A stretch of DNA of 64,000 nt from Parasedimentitalea denitrificans. GTDB lineage: Bacteria > Pseudomonadota > Alphaproteobacteria > Rhodobacterales > Rhodobacteraceae. The stretch is taken from positions 62,001 through 126,000 of the forward strand of contig NZ_QHLQ01000004.1 in NCBI RefSeq assembly GCF_011813015.1, written 5' to 3'. Under the pieces are notes generated by a model. That model ran no database searches and was not told the origin of the DNA. It saw only the letters and a program-made list of their open reading frames with translations. A program made the translations under genes and the position numbers. Of this stretch, positions 36,131-46,675 are shown piece by piece (position 1 is the first letter of the stretch; every line of letters starts with the position of its first letter).

Positions 36131-38824
36131 TTATGCTAGACGGCCATGACAATGTTTGAACTTTTGCCCTGAACCACACGGGCATTTGTCGTTGCGTGCT
36201 GGCGATCCCCATGTGGTGGGATCATCCTCGACAAAGCCTGGAGCGGCCTCGCCTGCAACAGCCTGAGCAGGTGCTGTCGCGGCACCCTGCATTGCTGCTT
36301 GGCGCGCGGCCATTTCAAGCAGCATCTTCTGCTGCTCTTCTTCACTCATCGGGCGAATATGGCTTAGCTGCTGGCTGACGGTTTCCCGCAGGCTATCCAG
36401 CATGCCCTCAAACAATTGGAAGCTCTCGTTTTTGTATTCGTTCAATGGATCACGCTGTGCGTATCCACGGAAACCAACAACCGAACGCAGGTGCTCCAAG
36501 GTCAGCAAATGCTCGCGCCATTTTGCGTCGATCGTCTGCAGCAGAACCTGCTTTTCGATGTTGCGCATGTTTTCAGGACCAAAGGCGACTGCCTTTTTGG
36601 CCATCAACTCATCGCTTTCCTTGATCAGGCGCTCACGGATTTCTTCGTCATCCACACCTTCTTCAGCGGCCCAGTCAACCAACGGCACATCAATGCCCAG
36701 CTTTTCAACAGCTTGTTGTTGCAGACCTTCGGTGTCCCATTGATCAGCATAAGTTTTGGGCGGCATGTGGGTATCAAGAAGATCGTCGATGACCTCGTGA
36801 CGCATATCACTAACGATATCTGACAGGTCCTCGGCTGACATGATCTCGCGGCGCTGACCAAAGATCACCTTCCGCTGGTCGTTCATCACGTCATCGAATT
36901 TCAAAACGTTCTTACGCTGATCGAAGTTACGGCCTTCAACTTTGGCCTGCGCGCGCTCCAGCGATTTGTTCACCCAAGGGTGAACGATCGCTTCGCCTTC
37001 TTTCATGCCCAATGTAGTCAGCAACTTGTCCAGCCGTTCCGAGCCAAAGATGCGCATCAGGTCGTCTTCGAGGCTAAGGTAGAAGCGTGTAGTACCTGGA
37101 TCACCCTGACGGCCCGAACGGCCACGAAGCTGGTTATCAATCCGACGGCTTTCATGGCGCTCTGACGCCATCACCATCAAGCCACCGGCCTCGAGAACCT
37201 TTTTCTTTTCTTCTTCGTGCCGTGCTTCTTCTTCAGTACGCAACGCGACTGGGTCCGCATCCGGGTTTTGCTCCAGGACTTCCAGCACCTTCATCTCGAC
37301 GTTGCCACCAAGCTGAATATCGGTACCGCGACCAGCCATGTTGGTCGCAATTGTCACTGCACCAAGACGACCAGCATCGGCAACGATCTGCGCCTCTTGT
37401 TCGTGCAGACGTGCGTTCAAGACGTTATGCTTAACGCCTTCCTTTTCCAGCAGTTGGCTCAGCAGTTCAGATTTTTCAATCGAGGTCGTACCCAATAGAA
37501 CCGGCTGACCCTTTGCATGGGCCACTTTTGCCTCGTCAATCATGGCAGTGTATTTTTCAGCTGCCGTACGATAGACGCGATCGTCTTCGTCTACCCGTGC
37601 GATTGGCTTGTTGGTGGGGACTTCGACCACACCCAGACCGTAGATCTCGGCAAATTCCTCTGCCTCTGTCAGTGCTGTACCAGTCATGCCGGACAGTCTG
37701 TCATACAGACGGAAATAGTTCTGGAAAGTAACCGAGGCCAGCGTGGTGTTTTCAGGCTGGATGGTCACATTTTCCTTGGCTTCGATGGCCTGATGCAGAC
37801 CCTCGGACATACGGCGGCCGGCCATCATCCGGCCTGTGAATTCGTCAATCAGCACCACTTCGCCATCGCGCACGATGTAATCCTTGTCGCGCTGGAACAG
37901 TTTATGGGCACGCAGTGCTTGGTTGACGTGGTGCACAATCGATGTGCTTTCTGGATCGTACAACGTGGCACCTTCTGGCAGCAAACCACGCTCTTGCAGT
38001 TGCTGTTCCAGATACTCGTTGCCCTCGTCGGTGAACGTCACACCCTTGGTTTTCTCATCCAGCTCATAGTGGTCATCGCCCAGTAGCGGAATCACCTGAT
38101 CAATGCTCGAATACAGATCCGAACGATCCTCGGCCGGGCCAGAGATGATCAGCGGGGTCCGTGCTTCGTCGATCAGGATGCTGTCAACTTCATCGACGAT
38201 CGCAAAGTTATGGTACTTCTGGAACAGCTGATCCAGATCCGACTTCATATTGTCGCGTAGATAGTCAAAACCTAGCTCGTTGTTGGTGGCATAGGTGATG
38301 TCAGATTCGTAAGCGGCCTTTTTCTCGGCCTCGGGCATGTTGGACCAGATCACACCAGTGGTCATACCGAGGTAAGCAAACACTTTGCCCATCCACTCAG
38401 AATCTCGCTTGGCTAGGTATTCGTTCACCGTAACCACATGAACGCCCTTACCTGTCAGCGCGTTCAAGTAGGCAGGGAAAGTCGCAACAAGCGTTTTACC
38501 CTCACCGGTTTTCATCTCTGAGATGCTGCCCTGATGCAGGAATGTGCCGCCCATCAGCTGCGTATCAAAGGCGCGCAGGCCCAAAGCACGCTTGGCGGCT
38601 TCTCGTACGTTAGCAAAGGCTTCTGGCAGAAGATCATCCAGCGAGGTGCCGTCGAGCGCGCGCTTGCGCAGCTCTTCGGTCTTTTCCTTCAAGCCGTCGT
38701 CACTGAGTTTCTCGAACTCGGGTTCCAGCGCATTGATCTTTGCGATCAGCGGCTTTGTCGCCTTGATCTTGCGGTCGTTCGGTGTCCCGAAGACCTTTTT
38801 GGCGATTGTTCCGATTCCCAGCAT
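36131..38824 (-). CDS. secA: Preprotein translocase ATPase SecA
   Basis: An 897-residue motor that drives unfolded preproteins through SecYEG. NBD1 Walker A reads [12 protein letters not shown] (about residue 105). [22 protein letters not shown] carries Walker B. NBD2 has GTTSIEKSE and [11 protein letters not shown], and the helical scaffold follows. The C-terminus ends [14 protein letters not shown], the zinc-binding SecB/ribosome contact motif, which is intact. I start at the ATG at 38824, preceded by GGAGAG, not at the 21-codon longer frame. It is divergent from the parvulin gene, a pairing that fits protein export and folding. Confidence 0.98.
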   Translation of the reverse strand: MLGIGTIAKKVFGTPNDRKIKATKPLIAKINALEPEFEKLSDDGLKEKTEELRKRALDGTSLDDLLPEAFANVREAAKRALGLRAFDTQLMGGTFLHQGSISEMKTGEGKTLVATFPAYLNALTGKGVHVVTVNEYLAKRDSEWMGKVFAYLGMTTGVIWSNMPEAEKKAAYESDITYATNNELGFDYLRDNMKSDLDQLFQKYHNFAIVDEVDSILIDEARTPLIISGPAEDRSDLYSSIDQVIPLLGDDHYELDEKTKGVTFTDEGNEYLEQQLQERGLLPEGATLYDPESTSIVHHVNQALRAHKLFQRDKDYIVRDGEVVLIDEFTGRMMAGRRMSEGLHQAIEAKENVTIQPENTTLASVTFQNYFRLYDRLSGMTGTALTEAEEFAEIYGLGVVEVPTNKPIARVDEDDRVYRTAAEKYTAMIDEAKVAHAKGQPVLLGTTSIEKSELLSQLLEKEGVKHNVLNARLHEQEAQIVADAGRLGAVTIATNMAGRGTDIQLGGNVEMKVLEVLEQNPDADPVALRTEEEARHEEEKKKVLEAGGLMVMASERHESRRIDNQLRGRSGRQGDPGTTRFYLSLEDDLMRIFGSERLDKLLTTLGMKEGEAIVHPWVNKSLERAQAKVEGRNFDQRKNVLKFDDVMNDQRKVIFGQRREIMSAEDLSDIVSDMRHEVIDDLLDTHMPPKTYADQWDTEGLQQQAVEKLGIDVPLVDWAAEEGVDDEEIRERLIKESDELMAKKAVAFGPENMRNIEKQVLLQTIDAKWREHLLTLEHLRSVVGFRGYAQRDPLNEYKNESFQLFEGMLDSLRETVSQQLSHIRPMSEEEQQKMLLEMAARQAAMQGAATAPAQAVAGEAAPGFVEDDPTTWGSPARNDKCPCGSGQKFKHCHGRLA

Positions 38825-38933
38825 TTGCTCTCCAACGATCCTATCTTGGGCCCTAATATCCGGTAGGGTTGCCCGTCCTGCGTACAACCCATAGACACGG
38901 GTATGAATGACGGTCCTGCCACGGCCACTAAGC

Positions 38934-38962
38934 GATGTAAGCGGCAGGGTTTACAGTGTCAA
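38934..38962 (-). promoter_or_regulatory. Predicted secA promoter
   Basis: On the minus strand, TTGACA (38962-38957) is a perfect -35, with TACATC (38939-38934) after 17 bases. Transcription would start near 38927, leaving a leader of about 100 bases before the ATG. Confidence 0.7.
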
Positions 38963-39001
38963 CGCTATGCCCCTTTGAGGCAACAAAATAGGAAGAATCG
39001 A

Positions 39002-39853
39002 ATGCGTAAAGGTCTCACTTTTCTGCCTCGCGTGGCTCTGGCCGCCTTGCTGGTCCTACCCCTGCCTGCCGTAGCAGCACCACACGCCAATACAGTTGTT
39101 GCAATTGTAAACGGTGAAGAGATTACAATCGGCCACATGATCCTTTCGCGTGCGGTCCTGCCGGTTCAGTACCAGCAGTTGCCAGCCGACGTGTTGTACA
39201 ATGCGATTTTGGACCAATTGATCCAGCAAACGGCGCTTAAGCAGGCTCTACACGGCGAAGTGCCCCGTTACGTACAGCTATCACTTGAGAACGAGAAACG
39301 TTCACTGCTTGCTGCTGATGTCATCGAATCGGTGATGGAAATGGCATCCAGTGAGGCTGATCTATTGGCTGCCTATGACGAAGCATATTCCGAAGGAGAT
39401 GGCGGCGATGAGTTCAACGCCTCCCATATTCTTTTGGAGACTGAGGAAGAGGCGCTTTCAGTAAAAACAGAGCTGGATGCAGGTGCTGACTTCGCTTCGC
39501 TGGCAATGGAACGATCTACTGGTCCATCCGGCCCGAACGGCGGATCACTGGGGTGGTTCAGCAAAGGTCGCATGGTGCCAGAGTTTGAACAGGCCGTTCT
39601 AACGCTGAAATCGGGCGAGATCTCTGCGCCGGTCCAGACGCAGTTCGGCTGGCATGTGATCATCCTAAACGAACGCCGCAAATCCGCTGCGCCAGAATTT
39701 GATGCAGTCCGGGAAGAACTAGCGACCAAGTTGCGAAATGCGGCCGTCGAGGCGCGTGTGGCGGAGCTAACTGCAGCGGCTACAATCGAGCGTCCAACAG
39801 TGGAAGATCTTGACCCCGCCATTTTGCAGAATGTTGATCTGGTTAGGAACTAA
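39002..39853 (+). CDS. Parvulin-type peptidylprolyl isomerase, exported
   Basis: A 283-residue exported folding factor of the PpiC/SurA group. A signal peptide (FLPRVALAALLVLPLPAVAA) is followed by an N-terminal chaperone-like segment. The parvulin domain comes next (about 130-230), with ASHILLETEEEA, SGPNGGSLGWFSKGRMVPEFE and FGWHVIILNERR. AGGAAG precedes the ATG at 39002; the open frame extends 33 codons further up without a signal. Divergent from secA; argJ begins three bases after its stop. Clients are probably outer-membrane or periplasmic proteins. Confidence 0.93.
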   Translation: MRKGLTFLPRVALAALLVLPLPAVAAPHANTVVAIVNGEEITIGHMILSRAVLPVQYQQLPADVLYNAILDQLIQQTALKQALHGEVPRYVQLSLENEKRSLLAADVIESVMEMASSEADLLAAYDEAYSEGDGGDEFNASHILLETEEEALSVKTELDAGADFASLAMERSTGPSGPNGGSLGWFSKGRMVPEFEQAVLTLKSGEISAPVQTQFGWHVIILNERRKSAAPEFDAVREELATKLRNAAVEARVAELTAAATIERPTVEDLDPAILQNVDLVRN

Positions 39854-39855
39854 TC

Positions 39856-41082
39856 ATGTCCCAGTCGATGACACGCTCCCCTCTGGCACCCGCCAGTTTT
39901 CCAGACCTGCCTGTTATCAAAGGTGTTCGATTTGCCTCGGCTTCGGCCGGGGTGAAATACCAAGACCGCACTGATGTCATGCTTGCACTATTGGCGCCAG
40001 GAACCTCTATTGCTGGCACCTTCACCCGCTCGTTGACTCGCTCAGCGCCGGTGCGCGATTGCCAGGCGAAACTGGGAGATGACTGCAAGGATGGCGCAGC
40101 CATTCTGGTCAACTCCGGAAATTCCAACGCTTTCACAGGTCACTTCGGGCAAACATCGGTTGAGCAAATCACCAGCGCTGTAGCCAACGTTACCGAAATT
40201 CCAGAAACTCGGATCTTTACAGCGTCCACTGGAGTGATCGGCGAACCACTGCCGCATGATCGTATCATTGCGAAGATTGACGAACTGGCGGACGGGTTAT
40301 CTGAGGCCCGACTGAAGGACGCCGCAGAAGCCATCATGACAACCGACACCTTTGCCAAAGGTGCTTCGGCGCAGGTTGAGATCGAAGGCCAAACTGTATC
40401 CATTGCCGGCATCGCCAAGGGATCAGGCATGATCGCGCCGGATATGGCCACAATGCTGGTCTATATCTTTGCCGATGCCAAGATGGAGCAATCCGCACTT
40501 CAGTCGCTGTTGTCGTCAATTTGCGATCGTACGTTCAACTGCATCACTGTCGATAGCGATACATCGACGTCAGACTCTCTAATGCTTTGCGCGACTGGCG
40601 CATCGGGCGTTGATGCAACCGGCAACGATGCTTTTGCCAGTGCGTTGGAAACGGTGATGCTTGAATTGTCACATCAGGTGGTAAGAGACGGTGAAGGCGC
40701 AACAAAATTTGTTGAAATTCAGGTCACTGGCGCAGAAACTGACTCTGACGCCAAGACTCACGGTCTGTCCATCGCCAATTCTCCGCTAGTCAAAACTGCG
40801 GTAGCTGGTGAAGACCCAAACTGGGGTCGGATCGTCATGGCGATTGGAAAATCCGGTGCTGCTGCTGACCGTGATCTGCTATCCATTTCCTTTGGTGATG
40901 TTCTTGTGGCGGAAAAGGGCTGGGTTTCACCAAATTATCGCGAAGACGACGCTGCTGAGCTGATGAAACAGGATGAAATCATCATCAAGGTGGATCTTGG
41001 CCTTGGCGAGGGCCATGCGACTGTATGGACCTGCGATTTGACCCACGGCTATATCGAAATCAATGCGGACTATCGGTCTTGA
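39856..41082 (+). CDS. argJ: Bifunctional ornithine acetyltransferase / N-acetylglutamate synthase
   Basis: A 408-residue ArgJ of the arginine pathway. It moves the acetyl group from N-acetylornithine to glutamate; bifunctional forms can also use acetyl-CoA. It self-cleaves at the conserved KGSGMIAPDMATML, and the new N-terminal Thr is the nucleophile (about residue 198). NSGNSNAF and EDPNWGRI are other family landmarks. It follows the parvulin gene by three bases, and its stop TGA lies inside the likely mutT start (TTGA). Confidence 0.97.
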   Translation: MSQSMTRSPLAPASFPDLPVIKGVRFASASAGVKYQDRTDVMLALLAPGTSIAGTFTRSLTRSAPVRDCQAKLGDDCKDGAAILVNSGNSNAFTGHFGQTSVEQITSAVANVTEIPETRIFTASTGVIGEPLPHDRIIAKIDELADGLSEARLKDAAEAIMTTDTFAKGASAQVEIEGQTVSIAGIAKGSGMIAPDMATMLVYIFADAKMEQSALQSLLSSICDRTFNCITVDSDTSTSDSLMLCATGASGVDATGNDAFASALETVMLELSHQVVRDGEGATKFVEIQVTGAETDSDAKTHGLSIANSPLVKTAVAGEDPNWGRIVMAIGKSGAAADRDLLSISFGDVLVAEKGWVSPNYREDDAAELMKQDEIIIKVDLGLGEGHATVWTCDLTHGYIEINADYRS

Positions 41083-41477
41083 AGACGCTTCTTGTTTCCG
41101 CTGTTGCGCTAATTGATACCGAAGGTCGGGTATTGCTAGCGCAACGCCCCGAGGGGAAATCCATGGCCGGATTGTGGGAGTTTCCCGGAGGCAAAGTAGA
41201 GCCAGGAGAGACACCCGAGAACGCTTTGATCCGCGAACTAGAAGAAGAACTGGGCATCAACACCTGGTCCTCCTGTCTGGCTCCGCTGACATTTGCCAGC
41301 CATAGCTACGATGATTTCCACCTGCTAATGCCACTTTTTGCCTGCCGAAAATGGCAGGGCATCCCACAGCCGCAAGAAGGCCAAACCCTAAAATGGGTTC
41401 GGGCGAATGATTTGCGCAAATACCCGATGCCAGCTGCTGATGTCCCACTGGTTCCAATTCTTCGAGACTGGCTGTAA
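41079..41477 (+). CDS. mutT: 8-oxo-dGTP diphosphatase MutT (Nudix)
   Basis: A 132-residue Nudix hydrolase that clears oxidised guanine nucleotides. The Nudix box is complete: GGKVEPGETPENALIRELEEELG (split here as GGKVEPGE, then RELEEELG). Conserved LAQRPEGKSMAGLWEFPGG comes before it. I start at the TTG at 41079, where homologues begin (KTLLVSAVALID). It overlaps the argJ stop in TTGA, so translation should be coupled. An ATG 18 codons upstream lies well inside argJ and is unlikely. Confidence 0.88.
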   Translation: MKTLLVSAVALIDTEGRVLLAQRPEGKSMAGLWEFPGGKVEPGETPENALIRELEEELGINTWSSCLAPLTFASHSYDDFHLLMPLFACRKWQGIPQPQEGQTLKWVRANDLRKYPMPAADVPLVPILRDWL

Positions 41478-41595
41478 GGGCGATCTCTCTCCACTTTGCA
41501 CACCTACTCAGTGTGCCTTCTTGCTGTTCGTAAAGATTGTGGCAATTTTGCGGCTTTTGTGAAGAGTTTATTAACCTTTTTTCTGTCAAATGACG

Positions 41596-41609
41596 TTAAC
41601 CAAGGTTAA
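41596..41609. promoter_or_regulatory. TTAACC inverted repeat upstream of the 44-residue gene
   Basis: TTAACC and GGTTAA flank AA, 36 bases before the micro-gene ATG. The repeat resembles TTAA-type CtrA sites of alphaproteobacteria, but the gap between the TTAA halves is six bases and not the usual seven. A third TTAACC lies at 41571-41576. The binding protein is unknown. Confidence 0.4.
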
Positions 41610-41645
41610 ACACATCCAAGGCAATTCCTTTGGGGAGGATATGAC

Positions 41646-41780
41646 ATGCTTCGCACTATCACTTTAGGCAGCTGTGTCTCAGTTCAGGGGACATTTGTCC
41701 GCTCGCTTCCGGACGGCAGAATCGCCGTGAAGGTAGGACAACAAGTGTATGAAGGTCGCCCAGTTAAAGTAGCGGCCTAG
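41646..41780 (+). CDS. 44-residue small protein
   Basis: A short frame (MLRTITLGSCVSVQGTFVRS at its N-terminus) with the second half rich in basic residues and ending VYEGRPVKVAA. GGGGAGGA stands eight bases before the ATG, a very strong ribosome site. An intrinsic terminator follows 31 bases after the stop. It has no signal peptide or membrane helix, and the strand-turn pattern could be a small beta-barrel. I recall closely similar proteins of this size in other Roseobacter genomes next to infB or mutT; that memory is not a search. Function unknown. Confidence 0.7.
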   Translation: MLRTITLGSCVSVQGTFVRSLPDGRIAVKVGQQVYEGRPVKVAA

Positions 41781-41810
41781 AATTCACAAAATTCACGGAA
41801 TGAGTTGGAG

Positions 41811-41839
41811 AGGATTACCATTTGGTAGTCCTTTTTTTT
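41811..41839 (+). terminator. Intrinsic terminator after the 44-residue gene
   Basis: AGGATTACC pairs with GGTAGTCCT (one G-U), loop ATTT, followed by eight T. It closes the argJ-mutT-micro-gene side and sits back to back with the infB terminator. Confidence 0.9.
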
Positions 41840-41853
41840 GTGACCCTATAACG

Positions 41854-41880
41854 AAAAACCCCGGCGCATGGCCGGGGTTT
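41854..41880 (-). terminator. Intrinsic terminator of the rimP-nusA-infB operon
   Basis: On the minus strand AAACCCCGGC pairs with GCCGGGG around CATGC, followed by TTTTT. It begins 25 bases after the infB stop. Confidence 0.9.
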
Positions 41881-41904
41881 CTGAATTCATATAACTGGGT
41901 ACCG

Positions 41905-44394
41905 TCAGGACAGTGTCCGTGTAACCTCTTCGCGCTCGAAGATTTCGATGACGTCGTCTGGACGAATATCGTCGTAGTTTTCAAACGCCATACCACATTC
42001 CTGACCGGACTGAACCTCAGGGACTTCGTCCTTAAAGCGCTTCAAAGTCTTCAGTGTGCCTTCGTGGATAACAACGTTATCCCGAAGCAGGCGTACACCT
42101 GCCGAACGACGTGCGACGCCTTCGGTAACCAAACAACCAGCAACTTTGCCGATGCCGGTAACTTTGAACACCTCTTTGATGTTCGCGTAACCGATAAAGT
42201 TCTCGCGGATCTCGTTGCTCAGCAAGCCAGAGGCAGCCGCTTTAACGTCATCTACCAGGTCATAGATCACCGAATAGTAACGGATCTCTACGCCCTTTTG
42301 GTTGGCTGTGTTACGGGCCGAAGTGTTGGCACGTACGTTAAAGCCAAACACTGGAGCACCCGATGCTTCGGCCAGGCCGATATCGGTTTCAGTGATCGCG
42401 CCAACGCCAGAGTGCAGAACCCGCACGCGGACTTCGTCGTTACCGATTTTGGCCATCGCCTGGACAATCGCTTCAGCCGAACCCTGTACGTCTGCCTTAA
42501 CCAGAATAGGCAGCTCAGAGACGTTTTCGTCATCCTTGGCCTTAGCCATCAGCTGTTCCAGCGTGGTCGCAGCACCAGCAGCGGCGCGTTTGTCTTTTGC
42601 AGCCTGAGCACGATACTCGGCAATTTCACGTGCCTGAGCTTCGGTTTCGGTCACGTTCAACACGTCGCCTGCTTCTGGTGTGCCGTTCAGACCCAGAACT
42701 TCAACTGGAACCGACGGTCCGGCTTCTTTGATCCGCTCACCCTTGTCGTTGATCAACGCACGGACCTTACCGTACTGCTCACCCACAACAAAGATATCGC
42801 CTTGGCGCAAAGTACCGTTCTGAACCAGAACAGTTGCAACCGGTCCACGGCCAACATCCAACTGAGCCTCAATCACGGCACCTTGGGCAGCACGATCAGG
42901 GTTAGCTTTCAGTTCCAGAATTTCTGCTTGCAGCGCAATGGCTTCCAGCAGTTGGTCCAGACCCTGACCAGTGGTCGCCGAGACTTCAACGTCCTGAACT
43001 TCACCAGACATTTCTTCCACGATAACCGAGTGCTGCAACAGATCGGTGCGCACTTTGGTTGGGTTCGCGGCAGGTTTGTCGATCTTGTTGATAGCAACAA
43101 TCATCGGCACATTGGCAGCCTGGGCGTGGTTAATCGCTTCGATAGTCTGAGGCATGACCGCATCATCAGCAGCCACAACCAGGATCACGATATCGGTCAC
43201 ATCCGCACCGCGAGAGCGCATAGATGTAAATGCCGCGTGGCCCGGAGTATCCAAGAAGCTAAGAACAGCACCGTCCTTGGTTTTCACCTGATAGGCGCCG
43301 ATGTGCTGAGTGATGCCACCTGCTTCGCCAGCAACAACCCGCGCATTACGGATTGCGTCCAAGATCGACGTTTTACCGTGATCGACGTGACCCATAATCG
43401 TAACAACCGGAGGCCGTGGCTTCAGGTCTTCGTCTTTATCTTCGGTTTCGTTGATGACGTCTTCAACGTCCGAGTCGGAAACGCGAACCATTGTATGGCC
43501 GAATTCCTCGATAATCAGTTCCGCAGTATCCGCATCGATTGTCTGGTTCTGAGTAACCATCAGGCCCATGTTCATCAGCGCTTTTACAACGTCGCCAACA
43601 CGCTCGGCCATTCGGACAGCCAGCTCAGAAACCAAAATGGCTTCCGGCAGCTGAACTTCGCGGAATACCTTTTCGCGCTCAACGGTACCCATAGCTTTTT
43701 GACGAGCACGTTCCTGTTTGCGCTTCATCGATGCCATTGAACGGTGACGGTTACCGGCACCACCAGTGGCCTGACCCAGTGTCAGTTTGCCCGAACGACG
43801 GCTGTCGTCCTGACCTTTGCCACGGTTCTGTCGTTGGTCACGCTCACGGTCTGATTTGCGCGGAGTAGCCGCAGGGGCAGGGGCAGGCTTGCCAAAGTTC
43901 GCAGTACGTGGTGCGGAACTGGCAGGCTTTTTCTCATCAGGAACAGCCGCAGCGCGTTCGGCTGCCACTTCAGCTTCACGCTTCTTGCGCTCTGCTTCTT
44001 CAAGCTTAGCCTTGGCGCGCTCTTCAGCTTCGCGTTGCTCTTGCTCTTTCTGTTCCATTTCCGCACGACGACGCGCGCGGCTTTCTTCACGTTCTTTTTC
44101 CTCGGCTGCGCGCTTGGCGGCATCTTCCGCCTCGCGTGCGCGAGCAACTTGAAGCGCCTTCATGCGGCGCGCCATTTCGTTATCGGTGATGCCTGCAGGC
44201 CGTCGCGAAGGATCACCAACAATCGTAGCGCTGGCGCCATCACGGCCGGCACCCGGCTTAGGAACCACAACGCGCTTGCGCTTGGTTTCCACTACGACAT
44301 TCTTAGTCCGACCATGGCTGAAACTCTGTTTCACGTTCCCGGGCCGGGACCCACCACGAAGACCCAAAGGTTTTTTGCCGTCACTATCGCTCAT
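41905..44394 (-). CDS. infB: Translation initiation factor IF-2
   Basis: An 829-residue GTPase that brings fMet-tRNA to the 30S subunit and promotes subunit joining. The N-terminal 330 residues hold the variable, charged, coiled-coil-prone region (long [24 protein letters not shown] stretch). The G-domain starts with GHVDHGKTS (from residue 335), then DTPGHAAF and NKIDKP. Domains II to IV complete it, and [18 protein letters not shown] is a family landmark near the end. AGAAGGATAAG precedes the ATG, eight bases after the YlxR gene stop. Confidence 0.98.
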   Translation of the reverse strand: MSDSDGKKPLGLRGGSRPGNVKQSFSHGRTKNVVVETKRKRVVVPKPGAGRDGASATIVGDPSRRPAGITDNEMARRMKALQVARAREAEDAAKRAAEEKEREESRARRRAEMEQKEQEQREAEERAKAKLEEAERKKREAEVAAERAAAVPDEKKPASSAPRTANFGKPAPAPAATPRKSDRERDQRQNRGKGQDDSRRSGKLTLGQATGGAGNRHRSMASMKRKQERARQKAMGTVEREKVFREVQLPEAILVSELAVRMAERVGDVVKALMNMGLMVTQNQTIDADTAELIIEEFGHTMVRVSDSDVEDVINETEDKDEDLKPRPPVVTIMGHVDHGKTSILDAIRNARVVAGEAGGITQHIGAYQVKTKDGAVLSFLDTPGHAAFTSMRSRGADVTDIVILVVAADDAVMPQTIEAINHAQAANVPMIVAINKIDKPAANPTKVRTDLLQHSVIVEEMSGEVQDVEVSATTGQGLDQLLEAIALQAEILELKANPDRAAQGAVIEAQLDVGRGPVATVLVQNGTLRQGDIFVVGEQYGKVRALINDKGERIKEAGPSVPVEVLGLNGTPEAGDVLNVTETEAQAREIAEYRAQAAKDKRAAAGAATTLEQLMAKAKDDENVSELPILVKADVQGSAEAIVQAMAKIGNDEVRVRVLHSGVGAITETDIGLAEASGAPVFGFNVRANTSARNTANQKGVEIRYYSVIYDLVDDVKAAASGLLSNEIRENFIGYANIKEVFKVTGIGKVAGCLVTEGVARRSAGVRLLRDNVVIHEGTLKTLKRFKDEVPEVQSGQECGMAFENYDDIRPDDVIEIFEREEVTRTLS

Positions 44395-44402
44395 TAAGAT
44401 AC

Positions 44403-45023
44403 TTATCCTTCTGTGCGGCCCGTGCCGCCCACCGTTTTACGCATGCCCTGCAGTCGCTGCGCTTCCTCTACAACACGTTTGCTGAGTCCACCAGAGGCAA
44501 GCGCCGCATGTATCACAGTTTGACGCCCAAAAGCCATGCCTAGCTCATCTGCGGTTAGGCAACCAATGTAGTTACCCATGTGCGGCGTGCTTAGTTTTGA
44601 CTTACCACGCCCCGACCCATCAACTGCTTGTATCAGCACCTGGGCCTCTTCTTTGGACAGCCAGTCTTTGACTTTTTCATAGCCACCAACTGCTGCCCCC
44701 GATTTCCTTGCCAGACTTAGTAGCTCGATCAGGCGGCGCAAAATTTGTCGCTCCACCTCATCGACCAGCCCATCAGGCATTGTTACCTGGGTCTTGAAAC
44801 CACGGGAAAAGAGTTTCTTCTTTACCGCAATTTCAAGAGCTTCCCGCTCAGCGGCCACATAGACCCCACGACCGGGCAGCTTGCCCATAATATCCGCAAC
44901 AACCTGTCCATCCGGACCGATGACAAAACGCACCAACCCGTGTTTCGGCTGCACCTCACCTGTGGCAAGACACTTGCGATCTGGACCATTGCTCAGGTCC
45001 GTTGAGTTGCTACCGCCACCCAT
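44403..45023 (-). CDS. YlxR-type RNA-binding protein with C-terminal L7Ae-like domain
   Basis: A 206-residue protein in the usual place between nusA and infB. The N-terminal YlxR (DUF448) domain shows [17 protein letters not shown] and LPGRGVYV. The C-terminal half (from about residue 95) resembles the L7Ae/YlxQ ribosomal-protein fold, with [18 protein letters not shown]. In Gram-positive bacteria these are two genes, ylxR and ylxQ; here they are fused. Binding to RNase P RNA has been shown for YlxR in some species. The ATG at 45023 is chosen over the TTG two codons before. Ribosome site is weak. Confidence 0.85.
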   Translation of the reverse strand: MGGGSNSTDLSNGPDRKCLATGEVQPKHGLVRFVIGPDGQVVADIMGKLPGRGVYVAAEREALEIAVKKKLFSRGFKTQVTMPDGLVDEVERQILRRLIELLSLARKSGAAVGGYEKVKDWLSKEEAQVLIQAVDGSGRGKSKLSTPHMGNYIGCLTADELGMAFGRQTVIHAALASGGLSKRVVEEAQRLQGMRKTVGGTGRTEG

Positions 45024-45046
45024 GTTCAATCACTCGAGGCCTGAGA

Positions 45047-46675
45047 TCAGGCCTCGGCCTCCGACTGTTGCTCATCTTCGTCTGCGTCTTCAGAAACGTC
45101 CTCGTCTGTCTCCAAATCTGCAGGATCTACCCAGCCCAGCATAATGCGGGCGGTCATTACGAGATTTTGTGCATCTTCCAGCGACATTTCGAAAGGTTCG
45201 AGGATGCCGTCGTCCTTGATTCGCTCGCCGTTATCGGTGGTCCAGCCACCAGCCAGCTCCCAGTCAGCGCATGTTGCAAAGTCTTCCAGCGTTTTCACGC
45301 CATCTTTTGCCAGAGCTTCGACCATCAGTGGTGTCAGACCTTCGAAGTTAATCAGGCTGTCTTCAACACCCAAGGCGCGGGCGGCTTCGATAGCTGCCTT
45401 GGCCTGAGCCTCCAGATTGTCGCGAGCGCGGGCCTGCAGCTCGGATGCTGTATCAGTATCGACACCATCAATAACCAGCAGCTCTTCCAGCTCGACGTAG
45501 GCAACTTCTTCCAGGTTAGTAAACCCTTCGGAAACCAGCAGCTGAGCAAAGAACTCGTCCAGGTCCAGAGCGGCCATGAACAGCGCGGTGCGAGCTTCGA
45601 ATTCCTTCTGGCGGCGTGCGCTTTCTTCTTCTTCGGTCATGATGTCGATATCAAGACCGGTCAGCTGAGACGCCAAACGCACGTTCTGGCCGCGGCGACC
45701 AATCGCTAGGCTCAGCTGCTCTTCAGGAACTACAACTTCGATTTTGCCGGCTTCTTCATCCAGAACAACCTTGGAAACCTCGGCTGGCTGCAACGCGTTG
45801 ACCAGGAATGTTGGCTGGTCTTCGTTCCACGGGATGATGTCGATTTTTTCGCCCTGCAGTTCGTTGACCACAGCCTGCACACGCGAGCCGCGCATACCAA
45901 CACAGGCACCAACTGGATCAATCGAGCCGTCATACGAGATCACAGCGATTTTGGCACGTGAACCAGGGTCACGGGCTACAGCCTTGATATCGATGATGCC
46001 GTCATAGATTTCAGGCACTTCCATCTTGAACAGTTCGGCCATGAATTCTGGCGCGGTCCGGGACAGGAAGATCTGTGGGCCACGCTGCTCGCGGCGTACG
46101 TCTTTGATGAAACACCGGATACGATCATTCGGGCGATAGCTTTCGCGGCCGATTTTCTCGTTGCGACGCAAGATTGCTTCGCCAGCGCCTACGTCAACGA
46201 TGACGTTGCCATACTCCTCGCGCTTGACCAGACCATTGATGATGCTGCCCGCGCGGTCTTTGAATTCTTCGTACTGGCGATCACGCTCAGCTTCGCGAAC
46301 CCGCTGCAGGATCACCTGCTTGGCGGACTGCGCTGCAATCCGGCCCATTTCAACCGGTGGGACTTCCTCGACGAAAGTATCCCCAACTGCAGGTTCTGCC
46401 ATGTATTGCTTGGCTTGCTCGACGGTGAATTCGGACTGGTAGTTTTCCAGCTCTTCGTCTTCGACCACTGTACGCACACGGGTAAATGTGGCTTTGCCGG
46501 TTTTGCGGTCAATGGACACGCGGATGTCCATTTCACTGCCGTAACGGCTCTTGGCGGCTCGGGCCAAGCTTTCTTCCATCGCATCGACAACCAGGCTGGG
46601 GTCGATCATCTTTTCTCGGGCAACCGCTTCGGCGGTTTGCAAGAGCTCCAGCTGGTTAGCAGAGGTGATTGCCAT
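45047..46675 (-). CDS. nusA: Transcription termination/antitermination factor NusA
   Basis: A 542-residue RNA polymerase partner that modulates pausing, termination and antitermination. An N-terminal polymerase-binding domain (1-125) is followed by the S1 domain, then two KH domains (GACVGMRGSRVQAVVNEL and LAIGRRGQNVRLASQL). Two C-terminal helix-hairpin-helix repeats (LLVIDGVDTDTASEL) and an acidic tail complete it, as in proteobacterial NusA. The ATG shares a base with the rimP stop (TAATG). The leader terminator upstream could be its own target. Confidence 0.97.
   Translation of the reverse strand: MAITSANQLELLQTAEAVAREKMIDPSLVVDAMEESLARAAKSRYGSEMDIRVSIDRKTGKATFTRVRTVVEDEELENYQSEFTVEQAKQYMAEPAVGDTFVEEVPPVEMGRIAAQSAKQVILQRVREAERDRQYEEFKDRAGSIINGLVKREEYGNVIVDVGAGEAILRRNEKIGRESYRPNDRIRCFIKDVRREQRGPQIFLSRTAPEFMAELFKMEVPEIYDGIIDIKAVARDPGSRAKIAVISYDGSIDPVGACVGMRGSRVQAVVNELQGEKIDIIPWNEDQPTFLVNALQPAEVSKVVLDEEAGKIEVVVPEEQLSLAIGRRGQNVRLASQLTGLDIDIMTEEEESARRQKEFEARTALFMAALDLDEFFAQLLVSEGFTNLEEVAYVELEELLVIDGVDTDTASELQARARDNLEAQAKAAIEAARALGVEDSLINFEGLTPLMVEALAKDGVKTLEDFATCADWELAGGWTTDNGERIKDDGILEPFEMSLEDAQNLVMTARIMLGWVDPADLETDEDVSEDADEDEQQSEAEA

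Noticed and set aside
41596..41609. A standard CtrA binding site
   Set aside because: The spacing between TTAA halves is six, not seven, so I list it only as an inverted repeat of unknown use.
41800..43740. A 646-codon open frame on the plus strand opposite infB
   Set aside because: It is antisense to well-conserved IF-2 sequence, has no domain or ribosome site and starts within the terminator region; it is a shadow of codon bias.
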